64,000 bases of DNA from an uncultured Lachnospiraceae bacterium (GCA_902779305.1 CACZBD010000010.1:1-64000); one strand, 5' to 3'. Numbered from the stretch's first letter, positions 1 to 9,359 are shown. Numbers and translations are program-made. The notes: a model not told the origin generated them from the letters alone.

Positions 1-97
1 ACTTGTTAAGTTGATTGAACCGCCGTGTACCGAACGGTACGCACGGTGGTGTGAGAGGACGGAATTTCTCATTCATGAGAAATTCCTCCTACTCGAT
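1..97 (+). mobile_element. Group II intron, 3' end (domains V and VI)
   Basis: The first 97 bases fold as the end of a group II intron ribozyme. Domain V: lower stem 20-27 with 42-49 (8 pairs, one G-T), a 2-nt bulge CG at 40-41, upper stem 28-31 with 36-39, and loop GAAC. Domain VI: 53-59 pairs with 87-94 leaving A91 unpaired, followed by a perfect 12-bp hairpin at 61-72/75-86. A91 sits seven bases before the likely 3' splice site after T97 and is the expected branch-point adenosine. The rest of the intron, including any reverse transcriptase, lies upstream of the window. An open frame runs through this RNA into the next gene but should not be read as protein. Confidence 0.85.
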
Positions 98-146
98 TGC
101 GCTTACTGTTGTTGCTTTTGTCCTGTTTTCTGACGGCTGTTTGCTC

Positions 147-175
147 TTTTCATTTGATACAAAATATGCTAAAAT
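147..175 (+). promoter_or_regulatory. Promoter for the DUF5067-like/trk operon
   Basis: A -35-like TTTTCA (147-152), a 17-bp spacer ending in TGC, and TAAAAT (170-175) give an extended -10 sigma-A type promoter. Transcription would start near 182, about 35 bases before the ATG at 216. It lies just downstream of the intron end, so the operon has its own promoter. Confidence 0.45.
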
Positions 176-215
176 CATGCAGAGACTGACTAGATGTTGT
201 ACGATCGGAAAGAAA

Positions 216-839
216 ATGAGCAATCAAAAAAACGGAACGCAGGCAGGACCTGCGATGAACAGGCATGAAAGACGGATCGCGCAGAAAAGGCAGGTGACAT
301 CGATCGTTCTGATCGTTCTCGAAACCCTGATCCTGATCGGTGTGCTGATCGTGTTTTTTCATTTTTTCACAAAGCTGAAGGACCGTGATTTTGCCACGGA
401 AAAACCGAAATCCTCACAGAGTGAAGATCAGGCGAGCGGAAGCGTCAATGTGGACAATGACAATTTCGCGCTGACCTGTTATAAAGTGCAGATCGTCAGG
501 GACGTGGACGGAAATCCGGCGGCGCTGATCTATTTTCATTTCACCAACAAGACTTCGGAACCCTTAAGCATGTCGGATGTCTTCCCGCCTTCCGTCAGAC
601 AGGGAGATTATGACTGCGAGACCTTCGCGACGCTTGAAGATGCGCCGGAAGAACTGTACAACAGGGATCTGCAGATCAGCGACGGACAGTCCGTGGAATG
701 CTGCTATGCGGTGAAACTGCACGATACCATGGATACGCTCACCTTAACGATCCATGACAACCATGACACGTTTACCGATATCGGAAGCGTGGATATTCCG
801 CTCAGGAGCGAAGGACCGGCCGAAGAGCCGGCTGAGTAA
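216..839 (+). CDS. Membrane-anchored DUF5067-like protein
   Basis: A 207-residue protein. A basic N-terminus is followed by one hydrophobic segment (about residues 28-50), then a Ser/Glu-rich linker and a beta-rich extracytoplasmic domain (about 75-195). That domain resembles the DUF5067/DUF4352 fold of Firmicute lipoproteins and membrane-anchored proteins, where a sentence such as 'tissue of beta strands around a conserved YFHFTN-like strand' would describe it. The start at 216 was chosen because the upstream open frame is group II intron RNA; ATG 255 is another option. It lies 26 bp before trkA and may share its transcript. Function is unknown, and the domain match is from pattern recall only. 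Confidence 0.7.
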   Translation: MSNQKNGTQAGPAMNRHERRIAQKRQVTSIVLIVLETLILIGVLIVFFHFFTKLKDRDFATEKPKSSQSEDQASGSVNVDNDNFALTCYKVQIVRDVDGNPAALIYFHFTNKTSEPLSMSDVFPPSVRQGDYDCETFATLEDAPEELYNRDLQISDGQSVECCYAVKLHDTMDTLTLTIHDNHDTFTDIGSVDIPLRSEGPAEEPAE

Positions 840-865
840 GAGAAGTACCAAACGGAGGCATTATC

Positions 866-2221
866 ATGAAGATCATCATCGTTGGATGCGGGAAAGTCGG
901 CGTGACGCTGGCGGAACGGCTGAACGCGGAGGGACATGACATCACGCTGATCGACAAGGACGCGGCAATGCTGCGGACGGTCGCGGACCGTATTGATGTG
1001 ATGGGCGTGGAAGGAAACGGTGTGAGTTTCCAGGTGCTGGCCGAGGCCGGGATCAAACAGACCGACCTTCTGATCGCGACTTCCGGCTCCGATGAGCAGA
1101 ACATGCTCTGTTGTCTGATGGCGCATAAAGCCGGCAACTGTCATACGATCGCAAGGATCCGGAATCCGGAATATGTCAAAGAGATCCAGTTCATCCGCGA
1201 GGAACTGAACCTTTCCATGGTCATCAATCCCGAAAGGGAGGCGGCGATCGAGGTTTCCCGACTGATCAAATACCCTTCCGCGATCAAGATCGATTCGTTT
1301 GCCAAGGGACGTGTGGATCTGATGAAACTCGAGATCCCGGAAGAATCCGAACTGGACGGACTGAAGGTGTTCGAGGTCAATACCAGATTAAAATGCAGGA
1401 TCCTGATCTGTATTGTGGAACGCGCCGGAGAAGTGCTGATCCCGGACGGCAGCTTTGAACTGAAGGCGCATGACCGCCTGTCCTTTGTCGCAGACCATAA
1501 GCAGGCGCAGGATTTCTTCAAAAAAGCACACGTTACGGGAAATGCAGTCAGATCGATCCTTTTGATCGGCGGCGGCAAAATGACCTATTACGTGGCCAAG
1601 ATGCTGGAAGATACCGGCATCAGTGTCAAGATCATCGAACGGGATTTCAAGACCTGCCAGAGGCTGTCCGAGGTTCTTCCGAAAGCCATGATCATCAACG
1701 GAGACGGCACGGACCAGCAGCTGCTTCTGGACGAGGGGATCGAGCAGTGCGACGCGATCGCGACATTTACCGGGATCGATGAAGAAAATATCATGCTGAC
1801 GCTTTATGCGGGCAGCCTGAATTCCAAAGCAAAAATGCTGACCAAGATCAACCGGATCGGCTTTGACAATATCATCCGTACCATGAATCTGGGCAGTGTG
1901 ATCAATCCGCAGCTGATCAGCGCGGACCGCATCATTACCTATGTCAGGGCCATGCAGAATTCCGTAGGCTCCAATATCGAAACGCTGTTTCAGGTGGCAA
2001 AGGGCGCGGAGGCGCTGGAATTTAAGGTCGGCGCCGATTCCGGGGTCACGGATGTGGCGCTGCAGGAACTGGAACTGAAACATAATCTGCTGGTCGCCTG
2101 CATCAACCGCGGCGGCAAGATCATCATCCCGAACGGGCAGGACATGATCCGGGAAGGCGATACCGTCGTGATCGTAACGACGCAGCAGGGCCTGAAAGAC
2201 CTGCGGGATATCATGAGATAA
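866..2221 (+). CDS. trkA: Trk potassium uptake protein TrkA
   Basis: A 451-residue cytoplasmic regulatory subunit of the Trk/Ktr potassium channel. It has two tandem RCK units: a first Rossmann domain at the N-terminus (GCGKVG at residues 7-12) with a TrkA-C domain, then a second Rossmann domain beginning near residue 230 (LLIGGGK) with its own TrkA-C domain. These bind NAD(H) or nucleotides and gate the TrkH pore. The length matches the double-domain TrkA family. A GGAGG ribosome site precedes ATG 866. trkH starts 21 bp downstream, so the two subunits are co-transcribed. Confidence 0.95.
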   Translation: MKIIIVGCGKVGVTLAERLNAEGHDITLIDKDAAMLRTVADRIDVMGVEGNGVSFQVLAEAGIKQTDLLIATSGSDEQNMLCCLMAHKAGNCHTIARIRNPEYVKEIQFIREELNLSMVINPEREAAIEVSRLIKYPSAIKIDSFAKGRVDLMKLEIPEESELDGLKVFEVNTRLKCRILICIVERAGEVLIPDGSFELKAHDRLSFVADHKQAQDFFKKAHVTGNAVRSILLIGGGKMTYYVAKMLEDTGISVKIIERDFKTCQRLSEVLPKAMIINGDGTDQQLLLDEGIEQCDAIATFTGIDEENIMLTLYAGSLNSKAKMLTKINRIGFDNIIRTMNLGSVINPQLISADRIITYVRAMQNSVGSNIETLFQVAKGAEALEFKVGADSGVTDVALQELELKHNLLVACINRGGKIIIPNGQDMIREGDTVVIVTTQQGLKDLRDIMR

Positions 2222-2242
2222 TCACAGCATCAGAGGCGGAAT

Positions 2243-3685
2243 ATGAACCGGAAGATGATTTTTTATATCTTGAGCTGGGTGCTTAAGATCGAAGCCATTC
2301 TGATGATCCTTCCGATCATCGCGGCGATCATATACAAAGAACATGAGATCATGTATTTTCTGATCTCGGCGGGAAGCTGTGCGCTCTGCGGATTCCTGAT
2401 CTCGCCGCGCCGTCCGAAAGATGTCAGGCTCTACACGAGAGAGGGTTTCGTATCGGTTGCATTAAGCTGGGTGCTGCTGAGCTTTTTCGGCTGCCTCCCG
2501 TTTTATATCAGCGGTCAGATCCCGCATCTGATCGATGCGCTGTTTGAAACGGTTTCGGGATTTACCACGACCGGTGCTTCGATCCTGTCCGATGTGGAAT
2601 CCTTATCACGCTGCATGCTGTTATGGCGCAGCTTCACGCATTGGATCGGCGGCATGGGGATCCTGGTATTTGTGCTTGCAATCCTGCCGACATCAGGTGC
2701 TGAGAACATTCATATCATGCGCGCGGAGAGCCCGGGACCCTCCGTCGGCAAACTGGTCCCGAAGGTACGGTCCACGGCCAAGATCCTCTACTGCATCTAT
2801 CTCGTCCTGACACTTGTGGAATTTATTCTGCTCGCCTGCGGCGGCATGCCGGTATTCGATGCGATCTGCATCAGTTTCGGCACGGCCGGCACCGGCGGTT
2901 TTGCCGTAACGAATGCGGGACTCGGCGGTTATACGGTCTACCAGCAGTCCATCGCAACGATCTTCATGATCTTATTCGGTGTCAATTTCAATGTCTATTT
3001 CCTGTTCTATGCGAGAAAGCCCAAAGATGCGCTGAAATCGGAGGAAGCGAGAACCTATCTGCTGATCATTCTTGCGGCGACGCTCCTCATCACATGGAAT
3101 GTGCGCGGCTATTTTGCGACGCTCTATGAAAGTTTCCACCACAGCGCTTTTCAGGTCGCTTCGATCATCACGACGACCGGTTTTGCAACGACTGATTTTG
3201 ACAAATGGCCTTCTTTTTCCAAGGCGATCCTGGTGCTGCTCATGTTCATCGGCGCTTGCGCCGGCAGTACGGGCGGCGGCATCAAGGTTTCGAGGATCGG
3301 GATCCTGTTTAAGACGGCCGTCAAGGAAATGGCTTCCATGATCCATCCCAACAGTGTGAAGATCATCAAAATGGAAGGAAAACCCGTGGAGCACAATGTG
3401 CTTCGCTCGATCAATACATATCTGGTAACGTTTCTGGTGCTCTTTGTGGCTTCCGTTCTGATCGTCGCGTTTGACAGATTTGATCTGGAGACCACATTTA
3501 CGGCGGTTGCCGCCACGTTCAACAACATCGGACCGGGGCTTTCCGCGGTCGGACCGACCCGCAATTTCAGCGAATTTACGATCCTGTCCAAGTGTGTCCT
3601 GATCTTTGACATGCTTGCGGGCAGACTGGAATTGTTCCCGATGATCCTGCTGTTCAGCCCGCGCACATGGAGAAAACAGTTATGA
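2243..3685 (+). CDS. trkH: Trk potassium uptake protein TrkH
   Basis: A 480-residue polytopic membrane protein, the potassium-conducting partner of TrkA. The four pore-loop repeats are visible: VSGFTTTGAS (about 105), GTAGTGGF (about 215), ITTTGFATTD (about 312) and FNNIGPGL (about 428), each with the conserved filter glycine. The length fits TrkH/KtrB. Its stop overlaps the start of the next gene (ATGA), although that gene is an unrelated ECF ATPase, so the operon joins potassium and vitamin transport functions. Confidence 0.95.
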   Translation: MNRKMIFYILSWVLKIEAILMILPIIAAIIYKEHEIMYFLISAGSCALCGFLISPRRPKDVRLYTREGFVSVALSWVLLSFFGCLPFYISGQIPHLIDALFETVSGFTTTGASILSDVESLSRCMLLWRSFTHWIGGMGILVFVLAILPTSGAENIHIMRAESPGPSVGKLVPKVRSTAKILYCIYLVLTLVEFILLACGGMPVFDAICISFGTAGTGGFAVTNAGLGGYTVYQQSIATIFMILFGVNFNVYFLFYARKPKDALKSEEARTYLLIILAATLLITWNVRGYFATLYESFHHSAFQVASIITTTGFATTDFDKWPSFSKAILVLLMFIGACAGSTGGGIKVSRIGILFKTAVKEMASMIHPNSVKIIKMEGKPVEHNVLRSINTYLVTFLVLFVASVLIVAFDRFDLETTFTAVAATFNNIGPGLSAVGPTRNFSEFTILSKCVLIFDMLAGRLELFPMILLFSPRTWRKQL

Positions 3686-5403
3686 GCAGTGACAAGCCGC
3701 TGGTCAGCTTCCGTAATTATTCTTTTCAATATTTTGCCCAGGCGGAACCGACGCTTAAGGGGATCGATCTCGATATTTTTCCGGGCGAGAAGATCCTGAT
3801 CGTCGGACCGAGCGGCAGCGGAAAAAGCACGCTCGGAAACTGTATCAACGGACTGATCCCTTTTTCCTATAAGGGTGAAGCAACGGGCAGCGTAAAGATC
3901 AACGGAAAAGAGACTTCCGAAATGAGCCTGTTCGAGCTTTCCAAAACCGTCGGTACGGTCCTGCAGGATCCGGACGGGCAGTTTGTCGGGCTTACGGTTG
4001 CCGAAGATATCGCTTTTTCCCTGGAAAACCAGTGCGTTCTGCAGGATGAGATGATCGAGACCGTAAAGCGCGTGGCGCAGACCGTGGATATGGACCATCA
4101 TCTGCTGAATTCCCCCTTTGAACTGTCCGGCGGGCAGAAACAACGGGTCGGACTGGCAGGCGTCATGGTGGATGATGTGGAGCTGTTTCTGTTCGATGAA
4201 CCGCTGGCCAATCTGGATCCGGCAACGGGAAAGACGGCCATCGACCTGATCGACAGGATCGGGAGAGAATACAACAAGACCGTGGTGATCATCGAACACC
4301 GGCTCGAAGATGTCTTATACAGGCATGTCGACCGGATCGTTGTAATCCACGAAGGCAGGATCGTTGCGGATATGAATGCGGATAAACTGCTTGCGGAAGG
4401 GGTACTGCCGCCGCTGGGGATCAGGGAACCGCTTTATGTCACGGCGCTCCGGTATTGCGGCGTAAAGATCACGGAGGACTTGAAACCGGCAAGTTCCGGG
4501 ACATTAAACTATGACCGCGTCAAGGATGCCGTGCGGTCCTGGTACGAGGCGCAGCCTGCTTTGCCGGAAGAGGAATATGGAGAAGAGATCCTGCGCGCCA
4601 AGAACATCCGGTTTGCATACAACCGTGACAATGAGATCTTAAAAGGCATTGATTTTTCGATCCGCGCCGGGGAGATGGTTGCCATCGTCGGAACGAACGG
4701 AGCAGGGAAAAGCACTCTGGCCAAGGCGGTCTGCGCTCTGGTGAAAAACGTATCGGGCGATTTTTACTTCGAAGGCGACTGCATCAACGACCTGACGATC
4801 AAGGAACGGGCGCTTCACATCGGTTATGTGATGCAGAATCCGAACCAGATGATCTGTAAATCGATGATCTTCGATGAGGTGGCGCTTGGCCTGAAACTTC
4901 GCGGCTATTCCGAAGAGGAAATTCAGATCCGCGTCCATGAGGCATTGAGAACTTGCGGCCTCTACGAGATGCGTAACTGGCCGGTTTCCGCCCTCTCTTT
5001 CGGACAGAAAAAGCGCGTTACGATCGCTTCGATGCTTGCGCTCTGCCCGAAGATCCTGATCCTCGATGAGCCTACGGCAGGCCAGGATTATTATCACTAT
5101 ACGGAGATCATGGAATTCCTGCGCTCCCTGAACAAAAGCGGCGTAACGATCCTGATGATCACACATGATATGCATCTGATGCTCGAATACACGACAAGAG
5201 CGCTGGTGGTAAATGACGGAAAGATCATTTTTGACGGCAGCTCCGTGGAAGCGTTGACAAAGGCGGAGATCGCTGAGGCTGCAAACCTGAAGCTGACTTC
5301 CCTGCATGAACTGGCGCTCCGTTGCTCGATCAGCGATACGCAGTCATTTATCAGGCAGTTTATTCACTATGAAAGACAGATTCGCCAAAAGGACCCTGCA
5401 TGA
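3682..5403 (+). CDS. ECF transporter ATPase, two fused ATP-binding domains
   Basis: A 573-residue energy-coupling factor ATPase with two ABC domains in one chain. Each half has a Walker A (GPSGSGKST at about 42-50; GTNGAGKST at about 337-345), a signature (LSGGQKQR; LSFGQKKR) and a Walker B ending in DEP. It corresponds to EcfA1 plus EcfA2 and would power uptake with the T subunit encoded next. The start at 3682 gives an ATGA overlap with trkH and has a GGAG 9 bases upstream; an upstream in-frame ATG at 3667 lacks such a site. The fused form is typical of dedicated ECF cassettes such as YkoD-like ones. Confidence 0.92.
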   Translation: MSSDKPLVSFRNYSFQYFAQAEPTLKGIDLDIFPGEKILIVGPSGSGKSTLGNCINGLIPFSYKGEATGSVKINGKETSEMSLFELSKTVGTVLQDPDGQFVGLTVAEDIAFSLENQCVLQDEMIETVKRVAQTVDMDHHLLNSPFELSGGQKQRVGLAGVMVDDVELFLFDEPLANLDPATGKTAIDLIDRIGREYNKTVVIIEHRLEDVLYRHVDRIVVIHEGRIVADMNADKLLAEGVLPPLGIREPLYVTALRYCGVKITEDLKPASSGTLNYDRVKDAVRSWYEAQPALPEEEYGEEILRAKNIRFAYNRDNEILKGIDFSIRAGEMVAIVGTNGAGKSTLAKAVCALVKNVSGDFYFEGDCINDLTIKERALHIGYVMQNPNQMICKSMIFDEVALGLKLRGYSEEEIQIRVHEALRTCGLYEMRNWPVSALSFGQKKRVTIASMLALCPKILILDEPTAGQDYYHYTEIMEFLRSLNKSGVTILMITHDMHLMLEYTTRALVVNDGKIIFDGSSVEALTKAEIAEAANLKLTSLHELALRCSISDTQSFIRQFIHYERQIRQKDPA

Positions 5404-6233
5404 ATACCAAACTGTTTGACTATGTGGAACGGCACAATTTCATTTATGATCTGTCCGGCGTGACCAAATTTCTGTGTTTTATGATCGCCGGCGCCGCCGT
5501 GATGTTCACGTATGATATCCGCGTGATGATCGTGGTATTTGTGGTTTCCGTGATCGCCTTTTTTCTTTCCCGGATCACATTCAGACAGATCCGTGTGATG
5601 GTTGCCTATGTTGCGATCTTCATTCTGATGAACATCGTGCTGACCTTTTTGTTCAATCCGCAGTACGGCGTGGAGATCTACGGGACAAAGCACGTGCTTT
5701 TTACGATCACACAGCGGTATACACTGACTTCGGAGCAGCTGTTATATCAGGTCAGCAAAGTCATGAAATACTGCTCCATCATTCCGCTCGGGATGATCTT
5801 TATCCTGGCGACACATCCTTCGGAGATGGCTTCGTCGATGAACCGTATCGGGATCCCGTACAAAGCGACCTATGCACTGGCGCTGACATTGAGGTATTTT
5901 CCGGATGTGATCCGGGATTATCAGGATATTTCCGTTGCACAGCAGGCACGCGGACTCGATCTGTCCCGCAAGGAACGGTTCGCCTCCAGGATCAAAAATG
6001 TCCTCAATATCTGTGTGCCCCTGATCTTTACAACGCTTGACCGCATCGAGCTGATCAGCAACGCAATGGATCTGCGCGGGTTCGGCATGCAGAAGAAACG
6101 CACCTGGTACTGTGCGAAGAAACTGACAAAAAACGATTATCTGTCCATTGGCATCTGCGTGCTGCTGTTGCTGCTCTCGGTGGCGGTAAGCATCTTTGTC
6201 AATCATTCGCGTTACTATAATCCTTTTATATAA
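5400..6233 (+). CDS. ecfT: ECF transporter transmembrane T component
   Basis: A 277-residue membrane protein with several hydrophobic segments. The two cytoplasmic coupling motifs of EcfT are present: ARGLDLS (about residue 182) and the LRGFGMQ segment (about 225), which contact the ATPase grooves. It overlaps the ATPase gene by four bases. Together with the ATPase and the S subunit at 7150 it would form a full ECF importer; the substrate is not evident. Confidence 0.9.
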   Translation: MNTKLFDYVERHNFIYDLSGVTKFLCFMIAGAAVMFTYDIRVMIVVFVVSVIAFFLSRITFRQIRVMVAYVAIFILMNIVLTFLFNPQYGVEIYGTKHVLFTITQRYTLTSEQLLYQVSKVMKYCSIIPLGMIFILATHPSEMASSMNRIGIPYKATYALALTLRYFPDVIRDYQDISVAQQARGLDLSRKERFASRIKNVLNICVPLIFTTLDRIELISNAMDLRGFGMQKKRTWYCAKKLTKNDYLSIGICVLLLLLSVAVSIFVNHSRYYNPFI

Positions 6234-6244
6234 ACGGAGGAGAT

Positions 6245-7096
6245 ATGATCGATCATAACAAACCAATTCTTGTCTTTCAGACGGATTTCACTTACAAAGA
6301 AGGCGCAGTCTCTTCCATGTACGGTGTGGTCAAATCGGTTGACCTGACTTTGGAGATCATCGACGGCACGCATGAACTGCCGCAGTATGATATCTGGTCG
6401 GCTTCCTACCGGCTGAACCAGAGCCTAAGGTTCTGGCCGGAGGGAACAGTCTATGTATCTGTTGTGGATCCGGGCGTCGGCACACAGAGAAGGGCCTGCG
6501 TGGCAAAAGTGGAGGGCGGCTATTATGTAGTCACGCCCGATAACGGAACGCTGACGCATATCGCACGCGACATGGGGATCCTTGCGGTAAGGCAGATCGA
6601 TGAGAGTGTTAACCGTCTCAGGGGAAAGAACACGGAAGGCGTCGCGATCTTTCACGGAAGGGACCTGTTTGGCTATACTGCGGCAAGACTGGCTTCCGGG
6701 GTGATCGATTTTGAAGGCGTAGGCCCCGCTTATCCGGTTGAAGAGATCGTGACACTTAATCTTCCCGAAGCTAAGATCGAAAACGGCAAAGTCACCGGCA
6801 TGATCGAGATCGATGACCCGAATTTCGGGAATGCGTGGACAAACATTCCCCTGTCGCTTATGGAAAAGGCCGGTTTTTCATACGGAGAAATGCTTCCGGT
6901 CGTGATCCGCTGCAAAGACAGGGAGGTGTTTTCGCAGACGATCCTCTTTGACAAGGCTTTCGGATGCGTCGGAAAAGGAGAGCCGATCCTTTACAATAAC
7001 GAACTGATGAATGTGGCGTTTGCGGTCTGCATGGGTTCTTTTACCCAAACTTACGGGGTATCTTATGGCAGTACCTGGTCGGTCACGATCGGGTAG
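6245..7096 (+). CDS. SAM hydroxide adenosyltransferase (DUF62 family)
   Basis: A 283-residue enzyme of the chlorinase/fluorinase-related family, which hydrolyses S-adenosylmethionine to adenosine and methionine. Family signatures seen are VVDPGVGT (about 75), TPDNGTLT (about 98) and FHGRDLFGYTAA (about 137). It has a good GGAGG site and lies between the T and S genes of an ECF transporter. Family knowledge places DUF62 genes near ECF transporters in several Firmicutes. The transported substrate could be a purine, methionine or SAM-related compound, but the sequence does not settle this. Confidence 0.88.
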   Translation: MIDHNKPILVFQTDFTYKEGAVSSMYGVVKSVDLTLEIIDGTHELPQYDIWSASYRLNQSLRFWPEGTVYVSVVDPGVGTQRRACVAKVEGGYYVVTPDNGTLTHIARDMGILAVRQIDESVNRLRGKNTEGVAIFHGRDLFGYTAARLASGVIDFEGVGPAYPVEEIVTLNLPEAKIENGKVTGMIEIDDPNFGNAWTNIPLSLMEKAGFSYGEMLPVVIRCKDREVFSQTILFDKAFGCVGKGEPILYNNELMNVAFAVCMGSFTQTYGVSYGSTWSVTIG

Positions 7097-7149
7097 ACCT
7101 GCTGTTAAGATAGATCATAAATCTTTTATGAGGAAAAGGAGGAAGAAAT

Positions 7150-7716
7150 ATGGATTGGAAAAAATGTTGGAAATTCGGTACAAAGACGATCGTCGCCACA
7201 GCGCTTGGCGCAGCGATCTTCCTGGTGCTGAACATGTTTGTGAAGGTGCCGACCGGTATTCCGGAAACGCAGGTACAGACCTGTTACGGGATCTGCGCGT
7301 TCTTTGCAGCTCTTTTCGGACCAATCTGCGGCGCTCTGATCGCTTTTATCGGGCATGCGCTCGGGGATGCGATCTCCTACGGTTCCGTATGGTGGAGCTG
7401 GGTCATCGCCAGCGGTGTTGCGGGCTGTGTGTACGGTTTCAGCTTTGCAAAGCTGCGAGTCGATGAAGGCGTATTTGGCGGCAAAGACATCTTATTCTTC
7501 AACATCGTTCAGGTGATCGGCAACGTGATCGCTTGGATCGTTGTTGCGCCGGTATTGGATATCGTGATCTATGGAGAGCCGGTAAATCTTGTATTTACGC
7601 AGGGTGTGGTTGCGGCGATCTGCAATATCGTTTCCGCAGGTGTGATCGGCACGCTGCTCCTGTTCATCTACTCCAAGACCCGTTCTTCCAAAGGAAGCCT
7701 GAAGAAAGAGAACTGA
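7150..7716 (+). CDS. ECF transporter S component, UPF0397-like
   Basis: A 188-residue membrane protein with about five or six hydrophobic helices. The block FGPICGALIAFIGHALGD and the nearby WWSWVIASGV match the UPF0397 group of ECF substrate-binding (S) proteins. It would capture the substrate for the ATPase and T subunit encoded at 3682-6233. An AGGAGG-like site precedes ATG 7150. Its stop abuts the stop of the convergent minus-strand gene with no spacer and no obvious terminator. Confidence 0.85.
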   Translation: MDWKKCWKFGTKTIVATALGAAIFLVLNMFVKVPTGIPETQVQTCYGICAFFAALFGPICGALIAFIGHALGDAISYGSVWWSWVIASGVAGCVYGFSFAKLRVDEGVFGGKDILFFNIVQVIGNVIAWIVVAPVLDIVIYGEPVNLVFTQGVVAAICNIVSAGVIGTLLLFIYSKTRSSKGSLKKEN

Positions 7717-9234
7717 TCACTCTTTCAACAGATAGAGATTGCCGGAATTGTTGGAACAGATGCAATCATATTCCCGGTCAACGATCTCATAAAGAAACGG
7801 AATCTCACCCTCGAAGTTGTCTCCCACAACGAGCCACTTCGGGGGTGTTTGCGTCAGATAGTCCCTAAGCTCGTCGCCGATCTCAGGGTCGAGATCGATA
7901 AAGAACTGCAGATTGACCTGATAGGGATTGCATGGCAGGATCTGGTTGGCTTCAAACCAGATCATGTCCATGGAAAAGGAAAAGACCTGATCCCGCTCCT
8001 TTTCGGGGATCAGCGTGGCCAGTTCCCTGGCGGCCTGATAATCCTCCGAATACCACATGTTATCCCTCCCGTCGGCAAAGGTCTTGATCGTGTCGATCGC
8101 AGGGTGCGCATAGTAGTAGAACAGGATCACGATGAGCGCAAGCAGGAGAAACTGACGGATGTTCGCAAAGAGAACGAGCGGATCGTAGAGCCTTAAGAAG
8201 ACAGCAAAAGCGAACACAAACACCGGGAAGACCGTTGTGAAGTAATAGATGAACGGAACCCCTAAGTGCAGCAGGATATAAGTGATTGCCGAAACCGACA
8301 GCAGCAGGATGCGCACCGGCCGTTCGATCCTTTTGGGGTGGAAGATCGCCAGAAGGAAAGCAAATGTCGCGCCGAGAAGCTTTCTTTCCCATTCCAGGTT
8401 GAAAGGTTCGGAAAAATCAACCGAACGCTTGAAGGCGAATGAAAATACGCTGTAAAGCATGCGGGGAATGGCGTGATGATAACCGAAATAGAGAAAGACC
8501 GGACAGACGGCGATCAGAACGCCCAGCAGGGAAAAAGCAAGATATTTCAATAACGAACGGTATTTTTTCTCAAGCAGATCGTTCAGGAAAACGGCGATGA
8601 CGACCCCGCCGATCGGAGCAGCCACGGTGATCTTGGAAAAGGCGATGATCCCGAAACAGACACCGGTGATGACGGGAACAAAAGGAGGCAGCGCGGACAG
8701 ATCCAGACGGATCCCGGTACCGGACACCGACTTGTTTTCCGGAACGGCTTCTTCTGTATGATCTGCAGGAAGCAGGGCATATTTCAGCGTCAGGAACAGG
8801 ACCAGAAGGTTCAGCGGCAGCATGTATTCTTCCAGCGTATTGCCGCCCCAGAGCGTTGCAACATGCATGAACAATACCATGAGCAGGATCGAAACGGCTT
8901 TCAGTCTCGAAACGAACAGCCTTGCCAGTTCATACATCAGGATCAGGGACGCGGTAAAAAACGGGATCTCCAGGATAAAGACGCCCGTGCGGTCATTATG
9001 GAGGAACTGCCCCAAAGCCTGTAAAAAGAAAAAATAAGGGCCTTTTAAGTCGAAAAAATCAAGATACGGGACCCAGCCTTTGGTGATGCCTCTTCCCGCC
9101 ATCGAGAAAAAGGAAGCGTCACAACCGTACCAATGCGGATAGAGCGGGCTTTCCCAAAGGGAGAAAGCAAGCAGAAACAGAACAGCTATAACGAAAAAAA
9201 CTGGGTAAATGATGAAACGTTCGCGTTTTGTCAT
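7717..9234 (-). CDS. GT-C type multi-pass membrane protein
   Basis: A 505-residue integral membrane protein with about ten or more hydrophobic helices. Its first extracytoplasmic loop carries DASFF and DFFDLKGPYFFF, a layout like GT39/ArnT-type glycosyltransferases that use polyprenyl-phosphate sugars. The C-terminal 120 residues are soluble. The start at 9234 (MTKRERF) has AAGGA 9 bases upstream; the open frame upstream of it lacks a ribosome site and would run past the promoter. Donor and acceptor are unknown. Confidence 0.7.
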   Translation of the reverse strand: MTKRERFIIYPVFFVIAVLFLLAFSLWESPLYPHWYGCDASFFSMAGRGITKGWVPYLDFFDLKGPYFFFLQALGQFLHNDRTGVFILEIPFFTASLILMYELARLFVSRLKAVSILLMVLFMHVATLWGGNTLEEYMLPLNLLVLFLTLKYALLPADHTEEAVPENKSVSGTGIRLDLSALPPFVPVITGVCFGIIAFSKITVAAPIGGVVIAVFLNDLLEKKYRSLLKYLAFSLLGVLIAVCPVFLYFGYHHAIPRMLYSVFSFAFKRSVDFSEPFNLEWERKLLGATFAFLLAIFHPKRIERPVRILLLSVSAITYILLHLGVPFIYYFTTVFPVFVFAFAVFLRLYDPLVLFANIRQFLLLALIVILFYYYAHPAIDTIKTFADGRDNMWYSEDYQAARELATLIPEKERDQVFSFSMDMIWFEANQILPCNPYQVNLQFFIDLDPEIGDELRDYLTQTPPKWLVVGDNFEGEIPFLYEIVDREYDCICSNNSGNLYLLKE

Positions 9235-9270
9235 ATCGGATTTTCCTTGTGAGCCGGATCGTGAATAAAC

Positions 9271-9299
9271 TTGAGCATGACAGCGGAATCTGCTATATT
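9271..9299 (+). promoter_or_regulatory. Promoter for the 9360 gene and hflKC
   Basis: TTGAGC (9271-9276), 17-bp spacer ending in TGC, then TATATT (9294-9299). The expected start is near 9306. It faces away from the minus-strand membrane gene. Confidence 0.6.
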
Positions 9300-9332
9300 T
9301 ATTGTAATGCATTCCGTGCTTTTGCAATCATG

Positions 9333-9341
9333 ATTATACCA
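9333..9341 (-). promoter_or_regulatory. Extended -10 promoter for the GT-C membrane gene
   Basis: Read on the minus strand this is TGG followed by a perfect TATAAT. No good -35 is visible, which extended -10 promoters tolerate. The predicted leader is about 90 bases and the promoter lies inside the transcript of the divergent gene. Confidence 0.45.
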
Positions 9342-9359
9342 TACAGAAGGGGGATTGGT

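Noticed and set aside
15-215. N-terminal 67 codons of a long open frame reading into the DUF5067-like gene
   Set aside because: Bases 1-97 fold as group II intron domains V and VI and 147-175 look like a promoter, so this is not coding.
3151-4299. 382-codon open frame on the minus strand across trkH and the ECF ATPase
   Set aside because: It crosses two well-supported genes, its composition is typical of an antisense frame (rich in Arg, His and Gln), and no motif is present.
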